From: JBOFFI01 sp051657245
Lineage (GTDB): Bacteria; Pseudomonadota; Alphaproteobacteria; Holosporales; JBOFFI01
DNA length: 38,092 nucleotides
Assembly (NCBI GenBank): GCA_051657245.1
Contig: JBOFKI010000138.1
Span: forward strand, 1 to 38,092
Direction of reading: 5' to 3'
This document shows, piece by piece, positions 1-8,044 of the stretch. Positions within the stretch are counted from its first letter, which is position 1. Every line of letters starts with the position of its first letter. Below the pieces are notes generated by a model. It saw only the letters and a list, made by a program, of their open reading frames with translations. It ran no database searches and had not been told where the DNA came from. A program made the translations under genes and the position numbers.

Positions 1-601
1 CGCATGTACGAGAGTACACTTGCGCAGCCTCACCCTCCCAAGCATTCACCTCAATTAATCTGAAACTTGGTTAAGCCTGGCGTTCACGTTTACTGTCCGG
101 AAAGGGGAGTTGGACGCGAATGTGCGAGGTGTTGCAAACCATGCGGCAGTTTTCTCCATAAACAAAGCTATCCATGGCCTTTGCGCCCGTAAGCCTTTTG
201 CGTTTTGCTCCTCTGATCCGGAATTTATAGATTTCCCTGGATCCCCGCCGCCGCGGGGATGGTAACCCTATGAAAATATATTTTGTCAGACACACTCTAT
301 AAGGGACGCGCTTCCCCCATCACCGGACAACTACATTGCTAATTAAACCGGATATCTTTACGTGCTATTGGCAGGGTATTTTTAAGTTTGTCGTGGGTAC
401 ACGATAGCAAGACCTGGAATAAATGGATATTTCAACAAGCGGAGCGAAAACAGGAAATGCTTTCAGAAGGTAGACGAGCAATTTTTTTAAACTCCACAAA
501 AAATAATGAAAATACCAAAATTTTTAAATTGATTCTTATGTTTCTCCCTTTCTCGTTATGATAGATTCAGGCACTGTGTTGTAAATTAAGGTTTTTATTT
601 C
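1..601. other. Gene-poor left end of the window
   Basis: I see no convincing gene here. The only longer open frame, 74 codons on the minus strand at 71-295, runs through a palindromic repeat and has no ribosome binding site, so I do not call it. The last 100 bases are AT-rich. They contain a TATGAT box at 557-562, a possible -10 for the glycosyltransferase gene, but no good -35 at the right distance. The first 63 bases stay open in frame 1 to a TGA, so the tail of a gene lying to the left cannot be excluded. Confidence 0.4.
241..260. repeat. Palindromic intergenic repeat, copy 1
   Basis: Perfect inverted repeat with arms ATCCCCGC and GCGGGGAT around a four-base loop. The same core occurs at 33561-33580, in the same orientation and also preceded by CCTGG. 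A related form with ATTCCCGC arms is at 33494-33513. This is a dispersed palindromic repeat of the kind scattered through many proteobacterial genomes. Confidence 0.8.
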
Positions 602-1621
602 ATGCGTGTCTTTAACATCATGCTGTGCCGTGGGTTGGGTGGCACAGAGCAAGCCTATTTGGATTATAGCAATGCGCTCACCCAAGAAGGGGTTGAGGTG
701 ATCAACATCTCCAGTTCACGGGCCTCTATTAACAAATTCCAAAAAAATTCTCTAAAGCTTTTGAACCTTGTCCCCTGGTGTCTTGTTTCAAAACTGCACC
801 TCCATATGTTGATGAAACATTATCAACCAGATCTCGTCATCGCCCATGGGGGAAGAGCCATTAAATTTTCAGCCTCTGCAAAACCCAAAGGCGTTAAGCT
901 TGTGGGCGTGACGCACCTTTACAAAGAGAGCTATCTCAAAAAAGCGGATTACTTGATTGCCATCACAGAACATCTCAAACAATACATGCAAAGCCATGGT
1001 TATGATGAACGAAAAATTTTTGTTGTCCCCAACATGATTCGACTTCAAAAGCCCTATAGGCCTTTTCATGTTTCTGACAAAAAATCTGTCGTTATTGGCA
1101 GTTATGGAAGATTTTGTAACCAAAAAGGGTTTTCAGATCTCATCCACAGCATCGGATTGTTGAAGGCGCGGGGTTATGCCGTCCAGCTTTTGTTGGGTGG
1201 GGCTGGCGAGCTGGAGGAGGCCTTGAAACTTCAGGTTAAAGCCCTTGGTTTGGAAGAGGTGGTTACATTTGTGGGTTGGGTGACAGATAAAGACGCTTTT
1301 CTAAAAAAGATAGATATATTTTGCCTACCCTCCCTTGAAGAGCCTTTTGGAATCGCGTTATTAGAAGCCATGGCTTTCAGCAAGCCAATCGTAGCCTCAA
1401 ACGTTTCAGGACCTGCAGAAATTTTGAGCCACGAAAAGGACGCGCTTTTGGCTGAACCCAGCTCCCCAGAAGACTTCGCAAACAAACTGGCTGATTATAT
1501 AGACAATCCACAAAAAGCCTCAAGCTTCGTTGAGAAAGCCTATCAAAAACTAGAAAAAACCTATGAGACATCTAAAGTTTCTAAAAAATTACTGAAAGCG
1601 TTAAGTTCTATTATGAGGTAA
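602..1621 (+). CDS. Glycosyltransferase, GT4 type (family 1 domain)
   Basis: A 339-residue GT-B fold glycosyltransferase that probably moves a sugar from a nucleotide donor onto a surface glycan or lipid. The N-terminal acceptor half opens with an MRVFNIMLCRGLGGTE-like segment, the glycine-rich loop typical of GT4 enzymes. The C-terminal donor half begins near residue 160 with a GSYGRFCNQKG motif and contains the E-x7-E signature (E247 and E255, in EEPFGIALLE), which contacts the nucleotide sugar in this family. The length is normal and the frame is intact. The ATG at 602 follows a weak AAGG. It stands alone, convergent with topA, so no neighbouring glycan genes help identify the substrate. 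The donor and acceptor cannot be told from sequence. Confidence 0.9.
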   Translation: MRVFNIMLCRGLGGTEQAYLDYSNALTQEGVEVINISSSRASINKFQKNSLKLLNLVPWCLVSKLHLHMLMKHYQPDLVIAHGGRAIKFSASAKPKGVKLVGVTHLYKESYLKKADYLIAITEHLKQYMQSHGYDERKIFVVPNMIRLQKPYRPFHVSDKKSVVIGSYGRFCNQKGFSDLIHSIGLLKARGYAVQLLLGGAGELEEALKLQVKALGLEEVVTFVGWVTDKDAFLKKIDIFCLPSLEEPFGIALLEAMAFSKPIVASNVSGPAEILSHEKDALLAEPSSPEDFANKLADYIDNPQKASSFVEKAYQKLEKTYETSKVSKKLLKALSSIMR

Positions 1622-1671
1622 ACAAACGTCCTTGTGCTCAAATTTTTCACGACATTTCTGCGGCTGGCTGA

Positions 1672-4056
1672 TTATTTCTTCTTTCCAAAAGTTCTAGAAG
1701 GCCCGTTTTTTTTCTTCAACAACCCCTCTTCAACCAGCTGAACAGCTTCGTCCAAAGAAAATTTGAGATGATCTTGGGTTTTCTTGAGGGAAAAATAAGC
1801 CCCTTGATATTTAACATAAGGGCCAAAGCGCCCTAAGCCTAAAACGAGCTCCTCCTGGGTCTTGGGGTGAACACCCAAAGTCTTAGGGAGTGCCCCCAGG
1901 CGCAGGGCTTGTTCTAAGGTAACGTGTTCCGCCGTCACGTCCTTGGGAAGCGAAACACGCTTGGGTTTGGGACCTTCGCCCCACTGCAGGTAGGGACCGT
2001 AAGGACCCATGCGCACTGAAATTTCCAAGCTTGTTTCAGGGTCTTGGCCCAGTGACCGAGGAAAAAGCGTCTGGGATGTTTTTACAGCACCATCTTCCCC
2101 TTGGGTCTCAGCAGAAGATTCGTGGTTAGAAAGGGAGCGCGTATAAGAACAGTCTGGATAACCAGAGCACCCTATAAAAGCGTTGACTTTACCCAAGCGG
2201 AGCCCCAGATGGCCTACTTGACATTGGGGACAGGGTTCAAAAGATTCCTCTTTGTTTCCTTCTGTACTTGGGAATAAATAGGATTTGAGGTCTTTTTCTA
2301 CCGTTTCAATCACCTGCGGAATGGTGAGCGTTGAGGATGCCTCAATGGTCTGAGAAAAAGTTTCCCAAAACTCTTGAAGCACCTTCTTCCAGGGGATATC
2401 CCCTGAGGAAATAGCATCAAGCTGGTTTTCTAGATCTGCTGTAAAGCCATATTGAACATAGCGCTCAAAAAAATGCGTCAAGAAGGCTGTAACGATACGT
2501 CCACGCTCTTCTGGAACCATCTGACGCTTTTCCAAACGCACATAAGACCTATCCTGCAAAACCTGTAAAATACGTGCGTAGGTGCTGGGGCGCCCAATTC
2601 CAAGCTCTTCCAGCTTTTTAACGAGGCTTGCCTCGGTATACCTTGGGGGCGGTTGGGTGAAATGTTGGTAAGGCAACATATCTTCAAACATCAAAGGTTG
2701 CTTTTCGTGTAATGCAGGAAGCTTAGACCCCTTACCAGGCTCTTCTGCATCTCCCTCATCCTGGCTTTCTTGGTAAAGCTTTAAAAAGCCATCAAAGGCG
2801 ATGATAGAGCCCGTTGATCTGAAGATGATGTGTTGATCTTGGGATGCAATATCCACCGTCGTTTGGTCCAGTTGCGCCTGTTCCATCTGAGAGGCCACCG
2901 CCCGCTTCCAAATCAGCTCATACAATTTGAGCTGTTCTGCATCCAGATAGGTCTTTAAGGTCTCTGGAGATCTTACATAGTCTGTCGGGCGAATCGCTTC
3001 ATGGGCCTCTTGGGCGTTTTTGGCTTTGCTTTTATAAACCCGCGTCTGCTCTGGTAAATAGGCTTTCCCAAATTTGTCTAGAATAGCTTGGCGACATGCT
3101 TGGGTTGCTTCAGGAATCACTTGAATGCTATCCGTACGCATGTAGGTGATTAAACCGGTGACCTCCCCTCCCTCAAGGGCAAGCCCTTCATAGAGTTTCT
3201 GGGCAATTTTCATGGTGCGGGAAGCGCTAAAGCCAAGTTTACGAGAGGCTTCCTGCTGCAAGGTAGAGGTGATGAAAGGCGGTTGTGGATTTCGCTTAAC
3301 GCGCTTTTTCTCAAGGCTTAAAACCGTATAAGAAGCTTTTTCAGCATCCTGCAAAGCTTGATGTGCAAGGGTTTCATTGGCCAAACTAAATTTTTCAAGC
3401 TTTTTCCCCTGCCAGTAGATCATTTTGCCTGGGAAAAGATGGGTTTGTTCCGCTCCAAACGAAGCCTCAACGGTCCAATATTCCTCTTTTTTAAACGCCT
3501 CAATTTCTTTTTCACGCTCTGCCACCAGACGCAAAGCTACAGATTGGACACGCCCTGCGGAGCGGCTCCCCGGCAGTTTTCGCCACAGCACTGGAGAAAG
3601 GGTAAACCCCACCAAATAATCCAGGCTCAGCCGTGCTAGATAAGCCTCAACCAAATGGGCATCAACCTCTCGCGGATGCTTAAAAGCTTCTAACACAGCA
3701 GATTTTGTAACCGCGTTGAAGACCACCCGCTTCACAGCTGGCTGGTGTTTCAACAGATCTTGGTCTTTAAGATATTCCAACACGTGCCAAGAAATGGCTT
3801 CCCCCTCGCGGTCAGGGTCGGTTGCCAGCAGCAGTTCATCTGATTTGGGTATCGCTGACCTAATCTCGTGCAAAGCTTTTTCTGCTTTTTCAATCACCGA
3901 CCATGTCATGGCAAAGTCTTCCTGGGGCCTCACAGATCCAGTTTTTGACGGCAAATCCCGGATATGGCCATAGCTAGCCAAGACCTTATAGTCTTTACCC
4001 AAATATTTTCCAATGCTTTTAGCTTTGGAAGGAGACTCAACAATCACCAGCTTCAT
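1672..4056 (-). CDS. topA: DNA topoisomerase I
   Basis: Type IA topoisomerase (794 residues) that relaxes negative supercoils by cutting one strand through a phosphotyrosine. The Toprim domain starts at the N-terminus (MKLVIVESPSKAKSIGKYLG) and includes the DPDREGEAI acidic motif. The active-site tyrosine is Tyr305 in GLITYMRTDS, matching the known position in E. coli Tyr319. The C-terminal part has one complete four-cysteine zinc motif (CPQC ... CSGYPDC) and then two glycine-rich topoisomerase C-terminal repeats (GPYGPYLQWG and GRFGPYVKYQG). It ends in a lysine-rich tail. This layout with one zinc finger and short repeats is common in alphaproteobacteria. It lies downstream of accA on the same strand with an 81-base gap. 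Confidence 0.98.
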   Translation of the reverse strand: MKLVIVESPSKAKSIGKYLGKDYKVLASYGHIRDLPSKTGSVRPQEDFAMTWSVIEKAEKALHEIRSAIPKSDELLLATDPDREGEAISWHVLEYLKDQDLLKHQPAVKRVVFNAVTKSAVLEAFKHPREVDAHLVEAYLARLSLDYLVGFTLSPVLWRKLPGSRSAGRVQSVALRLVAEREKEIEAFKKEEYWTVEASFGAEQTHLFPGKMIYWQGKKLEKFSLANETLAHQALQDAEKASYTVLSLEKKRVKRNPQPPFITSTLQQEASRKLGFSASRTMKIAQKLYEGLALEGGEVTGLITYMRTDSIQVIPEATQACRQAILDKFGKAYLPEQTRVYKSKAKNAQEAHEAIRPTDYVRSPETLKTYLDAEQLKLYELIWKRAVASQMEQAQLDQTTVDIASQDQHIIFRSTGSIIAFDGFLKLYQESQDEGDAEEPGKGSKLPALHEKQPLMFEDMLPYQHFTQPPPRYTEASLVKKLEELGIGRPSTYARILQVLQDRSYVRLEKRQMVPEERGRIVTAFLTHFFERYVQYGFTADLENQLDAISSGDIPWKKVLQEFWETFSQTIEASSTLTIPQVIETVEKDLKSYLFPSTEGNKEESFEPCPQCQVGHLGLRLGKVNAFIGCSGYPDCSYTRSLSNHESSAETQGEDGAVKTSQTLFPRSLGQDPETSLEISVRMGPYGPYLQWGEGPKPKRVSLPKDVTAEHVTLEQALRLGALPKTLGVHPKTQEELVLGLGRFGPYVKYQGAYFSLKKTQDHLKFSLDEAVQLVEEGLLKKKNGPSRTFGKKK

Positions 4057-4137
4057 ATATGTATAGTCCTATGCCAGAATCATCTATTAAGCTAATAAAA
4101 GCAGGCTGAATATTATTAAAATTGGTCTCAACATAAT

Positions 4138-5088
4138 TTATAAATTTCTCCCCATTTTCAAAAATTTTAACCGTCGCTCTTCTTTAAGCGTTTTTCCATT
4201 TTTTGTTAAAAGTATATTGAGGTGCTTTTCGATGGTATCCCCAACCATATCGACGGCAGCGAGTCGATTACGATGGGCTCCCCCCAAAGGTTCTGGAATA
4301 ATTTCGTCAATCACTTTAAACTTTAAGAGATCTGCGGCCGTCATCTTTTGCGCTGCAGCCGCCTCCTCACGTTTATCCCGTGTACGCCACAAAATAGAAG
4401 CACACCCCTCCGGGGAGATGACTGAATAAATTGAAAATTCAAGCATCAAAACCACGTTTGCCGTGGCTAAAGCAACCGCTCCACCAGACCCCCCCTCACC
4501 GATGATGGTGCTAATCAGAGGAACTTCTGCTTGAAAACACGCCTCAATAGAAGACGCGATGGCCTCAGACTGGCCCCGTTCTTCCGCGTCTGCCCCCGGA
4601 TGGGCGCCCGCTGTATCCACAAAAGTTAGGATGGGAAGGCCAAACCGACTCGCCAGGTTCATTAAGCGGATTGCTTTCCGATAACCCTCAGGCCTTGCCA
4701 TCCCAAAATTACGGTAAATACGCGTTTCTGTGTCGTGCCCTTTTTCATGTCCCAGCAAAAAAACTGGAACCCCACGAAAAGAGCCTATGCCGGATAAAAG
4801 AGCTGCATCTTCCCCAAAGTTTCGATCACCCGCCAAGGGCACGAAATCTTTAATTAAACGAGAAACATAGTCTATGGCATGGGGACGCTCGCCATGGCGA
4901 GCAACCAAAACCTTTTGCCAAGGGGTAAGTTTGCTATAAATTGTTTGGAGAAGGCGCTGGGTTTTGCGCTCAAGGCGCGCGATTTCATCCACAATATTCA
5001 GGTCACCGCTCGCTGCAACATGGCGCAATTCTGTAAGTTTGCGTTCGAGTTCCAAGATCGGTTTTTCAAAATCAAGGGCAATAGTCAT
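4138..5088 (-). CDS. accA: Acetyl-CoA carboxylase carboxyltransferase, alpha subunit
   Basis: AccA pairs with AccD to transfer carboxyl from biotin to acetyl-CoA, giving malonyl-CoA, the first committed step of fatty acid synthesis. The sequence has the family N-terminus (LDFEKPILELE), the HGERPHAIDYV region, the RNFGMARPEGYRKA motif and the glycine-rich GEGGSGGAVA oxyanion region. I chose the ATG at 5088 because MTIALDFEKP matches the usual AccA start and gives the normal length of 316 residues. A purine-rich AGGGGG lies close upstream. The frame is open further upstream to a TTG at 5154, and a second ATG at 5103 is possible. accD is not in the window, which is usual, because the two subunits are commonly encoded apart. 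Confidence 0.97.
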   Translation of the reverse strand: MTIALDFEKPILELERKLTELRHVAASGDLNIVDEIARLERKTQRLLQTIYSKLTPWQKVLVARHGERPHAIDYVSRLIKDFVPLAGDRNFGEDAALLSGIGSFRGVPVFLLGHEKGHDTETRIYRNFGMARPEGYRKAIRLMNLASRFGLPILTFVDTAGAHPGADAEERGQSEAIASSIEACFQAEVPLISTIIGEGGSGGAVALATANVVLMLEFSIYSVISPEGCASILWRTRDKREEAAAAQKMTAADLLKFKVIDEIIPEPLGGAHRNRLAAVDMVGDTIEKHLNILLTKNGKTLKEERRLKFLKMGRNL

Positions 5089-5205
5089 ACCCCCTGATAC
5101 CATATTTTCAAAAAAGGTCAAATAAGATTTTTCAACTAATTTGCTTGCTAACAAAAGCTTTTTCTGGAAATGAGACCCTTATAAAAGTTTCAACTTAAAG
5201 AGACT

Positions 5206-7491
5206 TCATGTGTCCAACAAACGCTGCCACCAGCCTTTTTTGGGGTTTTTAAGGGATTCAGCCGAACTGGCTCCAGCCCCAGCTGAAACACCGTTAACGT
5301 TAACTGCACCCTGGTGCTTCGGTTTTGTCTCAGAGACCTTGGGCGCTTTCGGAAGTGTTGATGGAACACCATTCCCATTCATGGGGTTACCTTCTTGCGG
5401 CTTAGGCCGTGCGCCTCCCTGACGGGAATACCGACTGCGAGAGCGACGTCTTTGGGTTCCAGGCGCCTTGGACTCCTGAGCAGGCTTGGACGATTCGTTT
5501 GCTGCCTTAGGCTCACTCACGGGCTGAGCTGAAGGTTTTGTGTCACTAACCTTAGGTATCGGTTGTTTTTTCTCACCTTCCCCTTTAGCTTTTTCTGAAG
5601 AAGAGGGAGGCGTTGTCCCCTTCATGCCTACATCAGCTTGAGAGTTCCTTGCTTCCTTCTCACGACGGTTACGATCTCTGTTGCGTCGATTCCGTCTTTT
5701 AGGTTTTTCTCCATGGCTCCCCGAAGCAATTTCCCCTTTATCCCCTTGCAAAGCTGAGACTTCTTCTGCAACATCCTGCTTGGTCTCCTCCAGAATTTTC
5801 TCTGCAAGTTTTTCACCAGAGGCGTCTAAACGAAAATCAGGAGGAATAAGACTGTCATCTTGCAAAATCTGAACGGTTACTTGGTAACGAACCTCAAGCT
5901 GTGCTAATGAAGCACGCTTTTGATTGAGAATATACATCGCAACAGGTGTGGGAACAAATGCCCGAACCTGGCTTTGCTTTTCTTCCACACACTGTTTCTC
6001 AATAGCCCTCAACAAGCGCAACGCTGAAGACTCCACAGAGCGCACGAGCCCTGTACCACGACATTGGGAACAAGGCATGGTGCTGGCTTCGATCAAGCTG
6101 GGACGCATCCGCTGGCGAGACATTTCCAGCAAACCAAAGATGCTGATGCTCCCTACTTGAATACGAGCCCGATCATCTTTGAGAGATTCTCGGAACCGGC
6201 GTTCAACCGAATGATTATTCTTCGCCACTTCCATATCAATGAAATCAATAACGATGAGTCCAGCCAAATCCCGCAACCGCAACTGGCGCGCAATTTCTTC
6301 CGCAGCTTCTAAATTCGTTTTGAGCGCCGTTTCCTCGATATGCCGTTCCCGTGTAGCCCTTCCAGAGTTAACGTCAATTGCAACCAACGCTTCTGTCGCG
6401 TTAATCACAAGGTAACCCCCTGAAGGAAGTTGAACGATAGAGCTGTGAATGTTATCAAGCTTATCTTCAACTGAATACCTTTGAAATAAGGGAACTTGAG
6501 GATCTTTATAAAGCTGAACGCGTTTTGCGTGACTTGGCATCAGCATACGCATCAGAGATTTTGCTTTTTTATACCCTTCTTCCCCCTCCACCAAAACATC
6601 CGTAATGTCCTTATTGTACAAGTCTCTAATGGATCGGGTGATCAAGTCACCTTCTGCATAAATGAGAGCTGGAGCCGTGGAAGAAAGGGTATTTTCCCGA
6701 ATTTCTTCCCACAATCTCAATAAATAATCAAAATCGCGCTTAATCTCTGTCTTCGTTCGGCCAAGCCCTGCTGTTCGAACAATCAATCCCATCCCATCCG
6801 GGATTTCGAATCCATCAATCATCTCTCGCAACCGCTTGCGGTCTTTCACAGAAGCTATCTTACGAGAAATCCCCCCCCCGCGGGGTGTGTTTGGCATCAA
6901 AACACAATAACGCCCGGCAAGGGAGATGAAGGTGGTAAGCGCTGCTCCCTTGCCCCCGCGCTCATCTTTGATCACTTGCACTAACATCACCTGGCGCCGC
7001 TTGATAACCTCTTGAATTTTATAAGGACGCAGACTAGCTTTAGATACAGGAGAAGCACGCTCTTCTGAGTCATTTTCTTCTCCAGAAAGAATCATGGCTT
7101 GCTCTTGCTCTCCTCCATCTTTATCCGATTCATCTTTTACTATGTCTGCTTGCTCAGCTTCTTCTTCAGGTAAAATAGTCTCTTGTTCTTCATCAAAAAT
7201 TTTATCATCCTTTTCAGGTTTTAAAAATTTTTCACGATCTTCTACAGGAACCCGATAATAATCTGGGTGAATTTCATTAAAAGCTAAAAAACCATGCCGA
7301 TTGCCACCAAATTCTACAAAGGCAGCTTGTAGGGAAGGCTCCACCCGCACGATACGAGCCAAATAAACATTTTCTTTAAATTGTTGTTTTGTGGAAGTTT
7401 CACAATCGAAATCTTCTAATTTTTGCTCATTGAGAATAACAACACGCGTCTCTTCGATATGGGACGCATCCACTAACATTTTTTTATTCAT
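5206..7491 (-). CDS. rne: Ribonuclease E (Rne/Rng family)
   Basis: Endoribonuclease for rRNA and tRNA maturation and mRNA decay, and scaffold of the degradosome. The S1 domain near the N-terminus (YLARIVRVEPSLQAAFVEFG) is interrupted by an acidic insert at about residues 90-150, an alphaproteobacterial trait. The catalytic aspartates are Asp373 (VAIDVNSGRAT) and Asp416 (VIDFIDME), spaced exactly as E. coli Asp303 and Asp346. The zinc-link cysteines are Cys474 and Cys477 (CSQCRGTG). From about residue 600 the tail is arginine-, proline- and lysine-rich and disordered. It ends in KGWWQRLLDT; in Caulobacter a C-terminal GWW motif of RNase E binds PNPase, so this tail probably does the same. The start is fixed by a strong AGGAGGG before ATG 7491. 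It is 761 residues, intact, and reads towards accA. Confidence 0.97.
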   Translation of the reverse strand: MNKKMLVDASHIEETRVVILNEQKLEDFDCETSTKQQFKENVYLARIVRVEPSLQAAFVEFGGNRHGFLAFNEIHPDYYRVPVEDREKFLKPEKDDKIFDEEQETILPEEEAEQADIVKDESDKDGGEQEQAMILSGEENDSEERASPVSKASLRPYKIQEVIKRRQVMLVQVIKDERGGKGAALTTFISLAGRYCVLMPNTPRGGGISRKIASVKDRKRLREMIDGFEIPDGMGLIVRTAGLGRTKTEIKRDFDYLLRLWEEIRENTLSSTAPALIYAEGDLITRSIRDLYNKDITDVLVEGEEGYKKAKSLMRMLMPSHAKRVQLYKDPQVPLFQRYSVEDKLDNIHSSIVQLPSGGYLVINATEALVAIDVNSGRATRERHIEETALKTNLEAAEEIARQLRLRDLAGLIVIDFIDMEVAKNNHSVERRFRESLKDDRARIQVGSISIFGLLEMSRQRMRPSLIEASTMPCSQCRGTGLVRSVESSALRLLRAIEKQCVEEKQSQVRAFVPTPVAMYILNQKRASLAQLEVRYQVTVQILQDDSLIPPDFRLDASGEKLAEKILEETKQDVAEEVSALQGDKGEIASGSHGEKPKRRNRRNRDRNRREKEARNSQADVGMKGTTPPSSSEKAKGEGEKKQPIPKVSDTKPSAQPVSEPKAANESSKPAQESKAPGTQRRRSRSRYSRQGGARPKPQEGNPMNGNGVPSTLPKAPKVSETKPKHQGAVNVNGVSAGAGASSAESLKNPKKGWWQRLLDT

Positions 7492-7510
7492 TTAATACAA
7501 ACCCTCCTGG

Positions 7511-7541
7511 CCTTTTTTCCATTTTATCAAGGGAAAAAAGG
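7511..7541 (-). promoter_or_regulatory. Perfect hairpin in the rne 5' leader
   Basis: Ten-base perfect inverted repeat (CCTTTTTTCC / GGAAAAAAGG, 11-base loop), ending only a few bases from the AGGAGGG ribosome binding site of rne. A 12-base perfect palindrome, ACGTTGCAACGT, lies just upstream at 7545-7556. RNase E in E. coli controls its own mRNA through its 5' leader, so a structured leader here could have a similar role. The structure is visible; the function is inference. Confidence 0.5.
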
Positions 7542-7556
7542 TTAACGTTGCAACGT

Positions 7557-8044
7557 GTTGAGAGGTGGAAGGCCTTTAAAACAATACGAAAAGTAGGTTA
7601 TGTTCCTATTTTTTTTATTTTTTGCGAAACTCTTGAAAAGATCCGCTCGCTGACGCCATCCAAAAGGAAATGTTCCGAACTCAACAGTTAATAAACGGAC
7701 CAGGCGAAAAAAAGCCATGATGCTAGCTCACCAGCCCATCTAAAATTCCTCCCCCTAACATAACGAGGATTACGTCTAATCACAATAGGATAGAAAAAAA
7801 ATATTTTTCACCCAAGAAAAATTTTTAACTCAATGTAAGCAATAGGCTTTTGTTGAAACAACGTTGGAGTTTTTACAATGTTCTTAACAATAGGATAGAA
7901 ATCTGCTAGGTTGGAATTTTGTTGAAAAAATTTGAGAGAAGAACCTTCCGGCATACAAAGCAGAGGTGTTTGCTGATAATAGCGTTAATATTTTCGAAAA
8001 AATTATTGTCAATTCATAGTGCTTTTAAAGGAGTTTATTTTTTT
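7557..8044. other. Intergenic region between rne and the yejA-like gene
   Basis: This 488-base divergent spacer must hold the promoters of both rne (-) and the binding-protein gene (+). The visible feature is a 15-base direct repeat, ACAATAGGATAGAAA, at 7782-7796 and 7887-7901 (105 bases apart). I found no clear sigma70 pair and no small gene. An open frame runs upstream of 8045 to a TTG at 7919, but this stretch shows no protein-like composition before the signal peptide. Confidence 0.4.
7782..7901 (+). repeat. Pair of 15-base direct repeats upstream of the yejA-like gene
   Basis: ACAATAGGATAGAAA occurs at 7782-7796 and again, identical, at 7887-7901. The spacing of 105 bases is about ten helical turns. 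The repeats lie 143 bases or more before the ATG at 8045. They could be binding sites for a regulator of the transporter gene or the remains of a small duplication. Confidence 0.5.

Noticed and set aside
71..295. 74-codon minus-strand frame
   Set aside because: It runs through a palindromic repeat, lacks a ribosome site and has no family features. It might be a repeat-derived peptide, but I cannot support it.
7919..8044. Upstream extension of the peptide-binding protein to TTG 7919
   Set aside because: It would put 42 odd residues before a good signal peptide; AAAGGAG at 8027-8033 supports ATG 8045.
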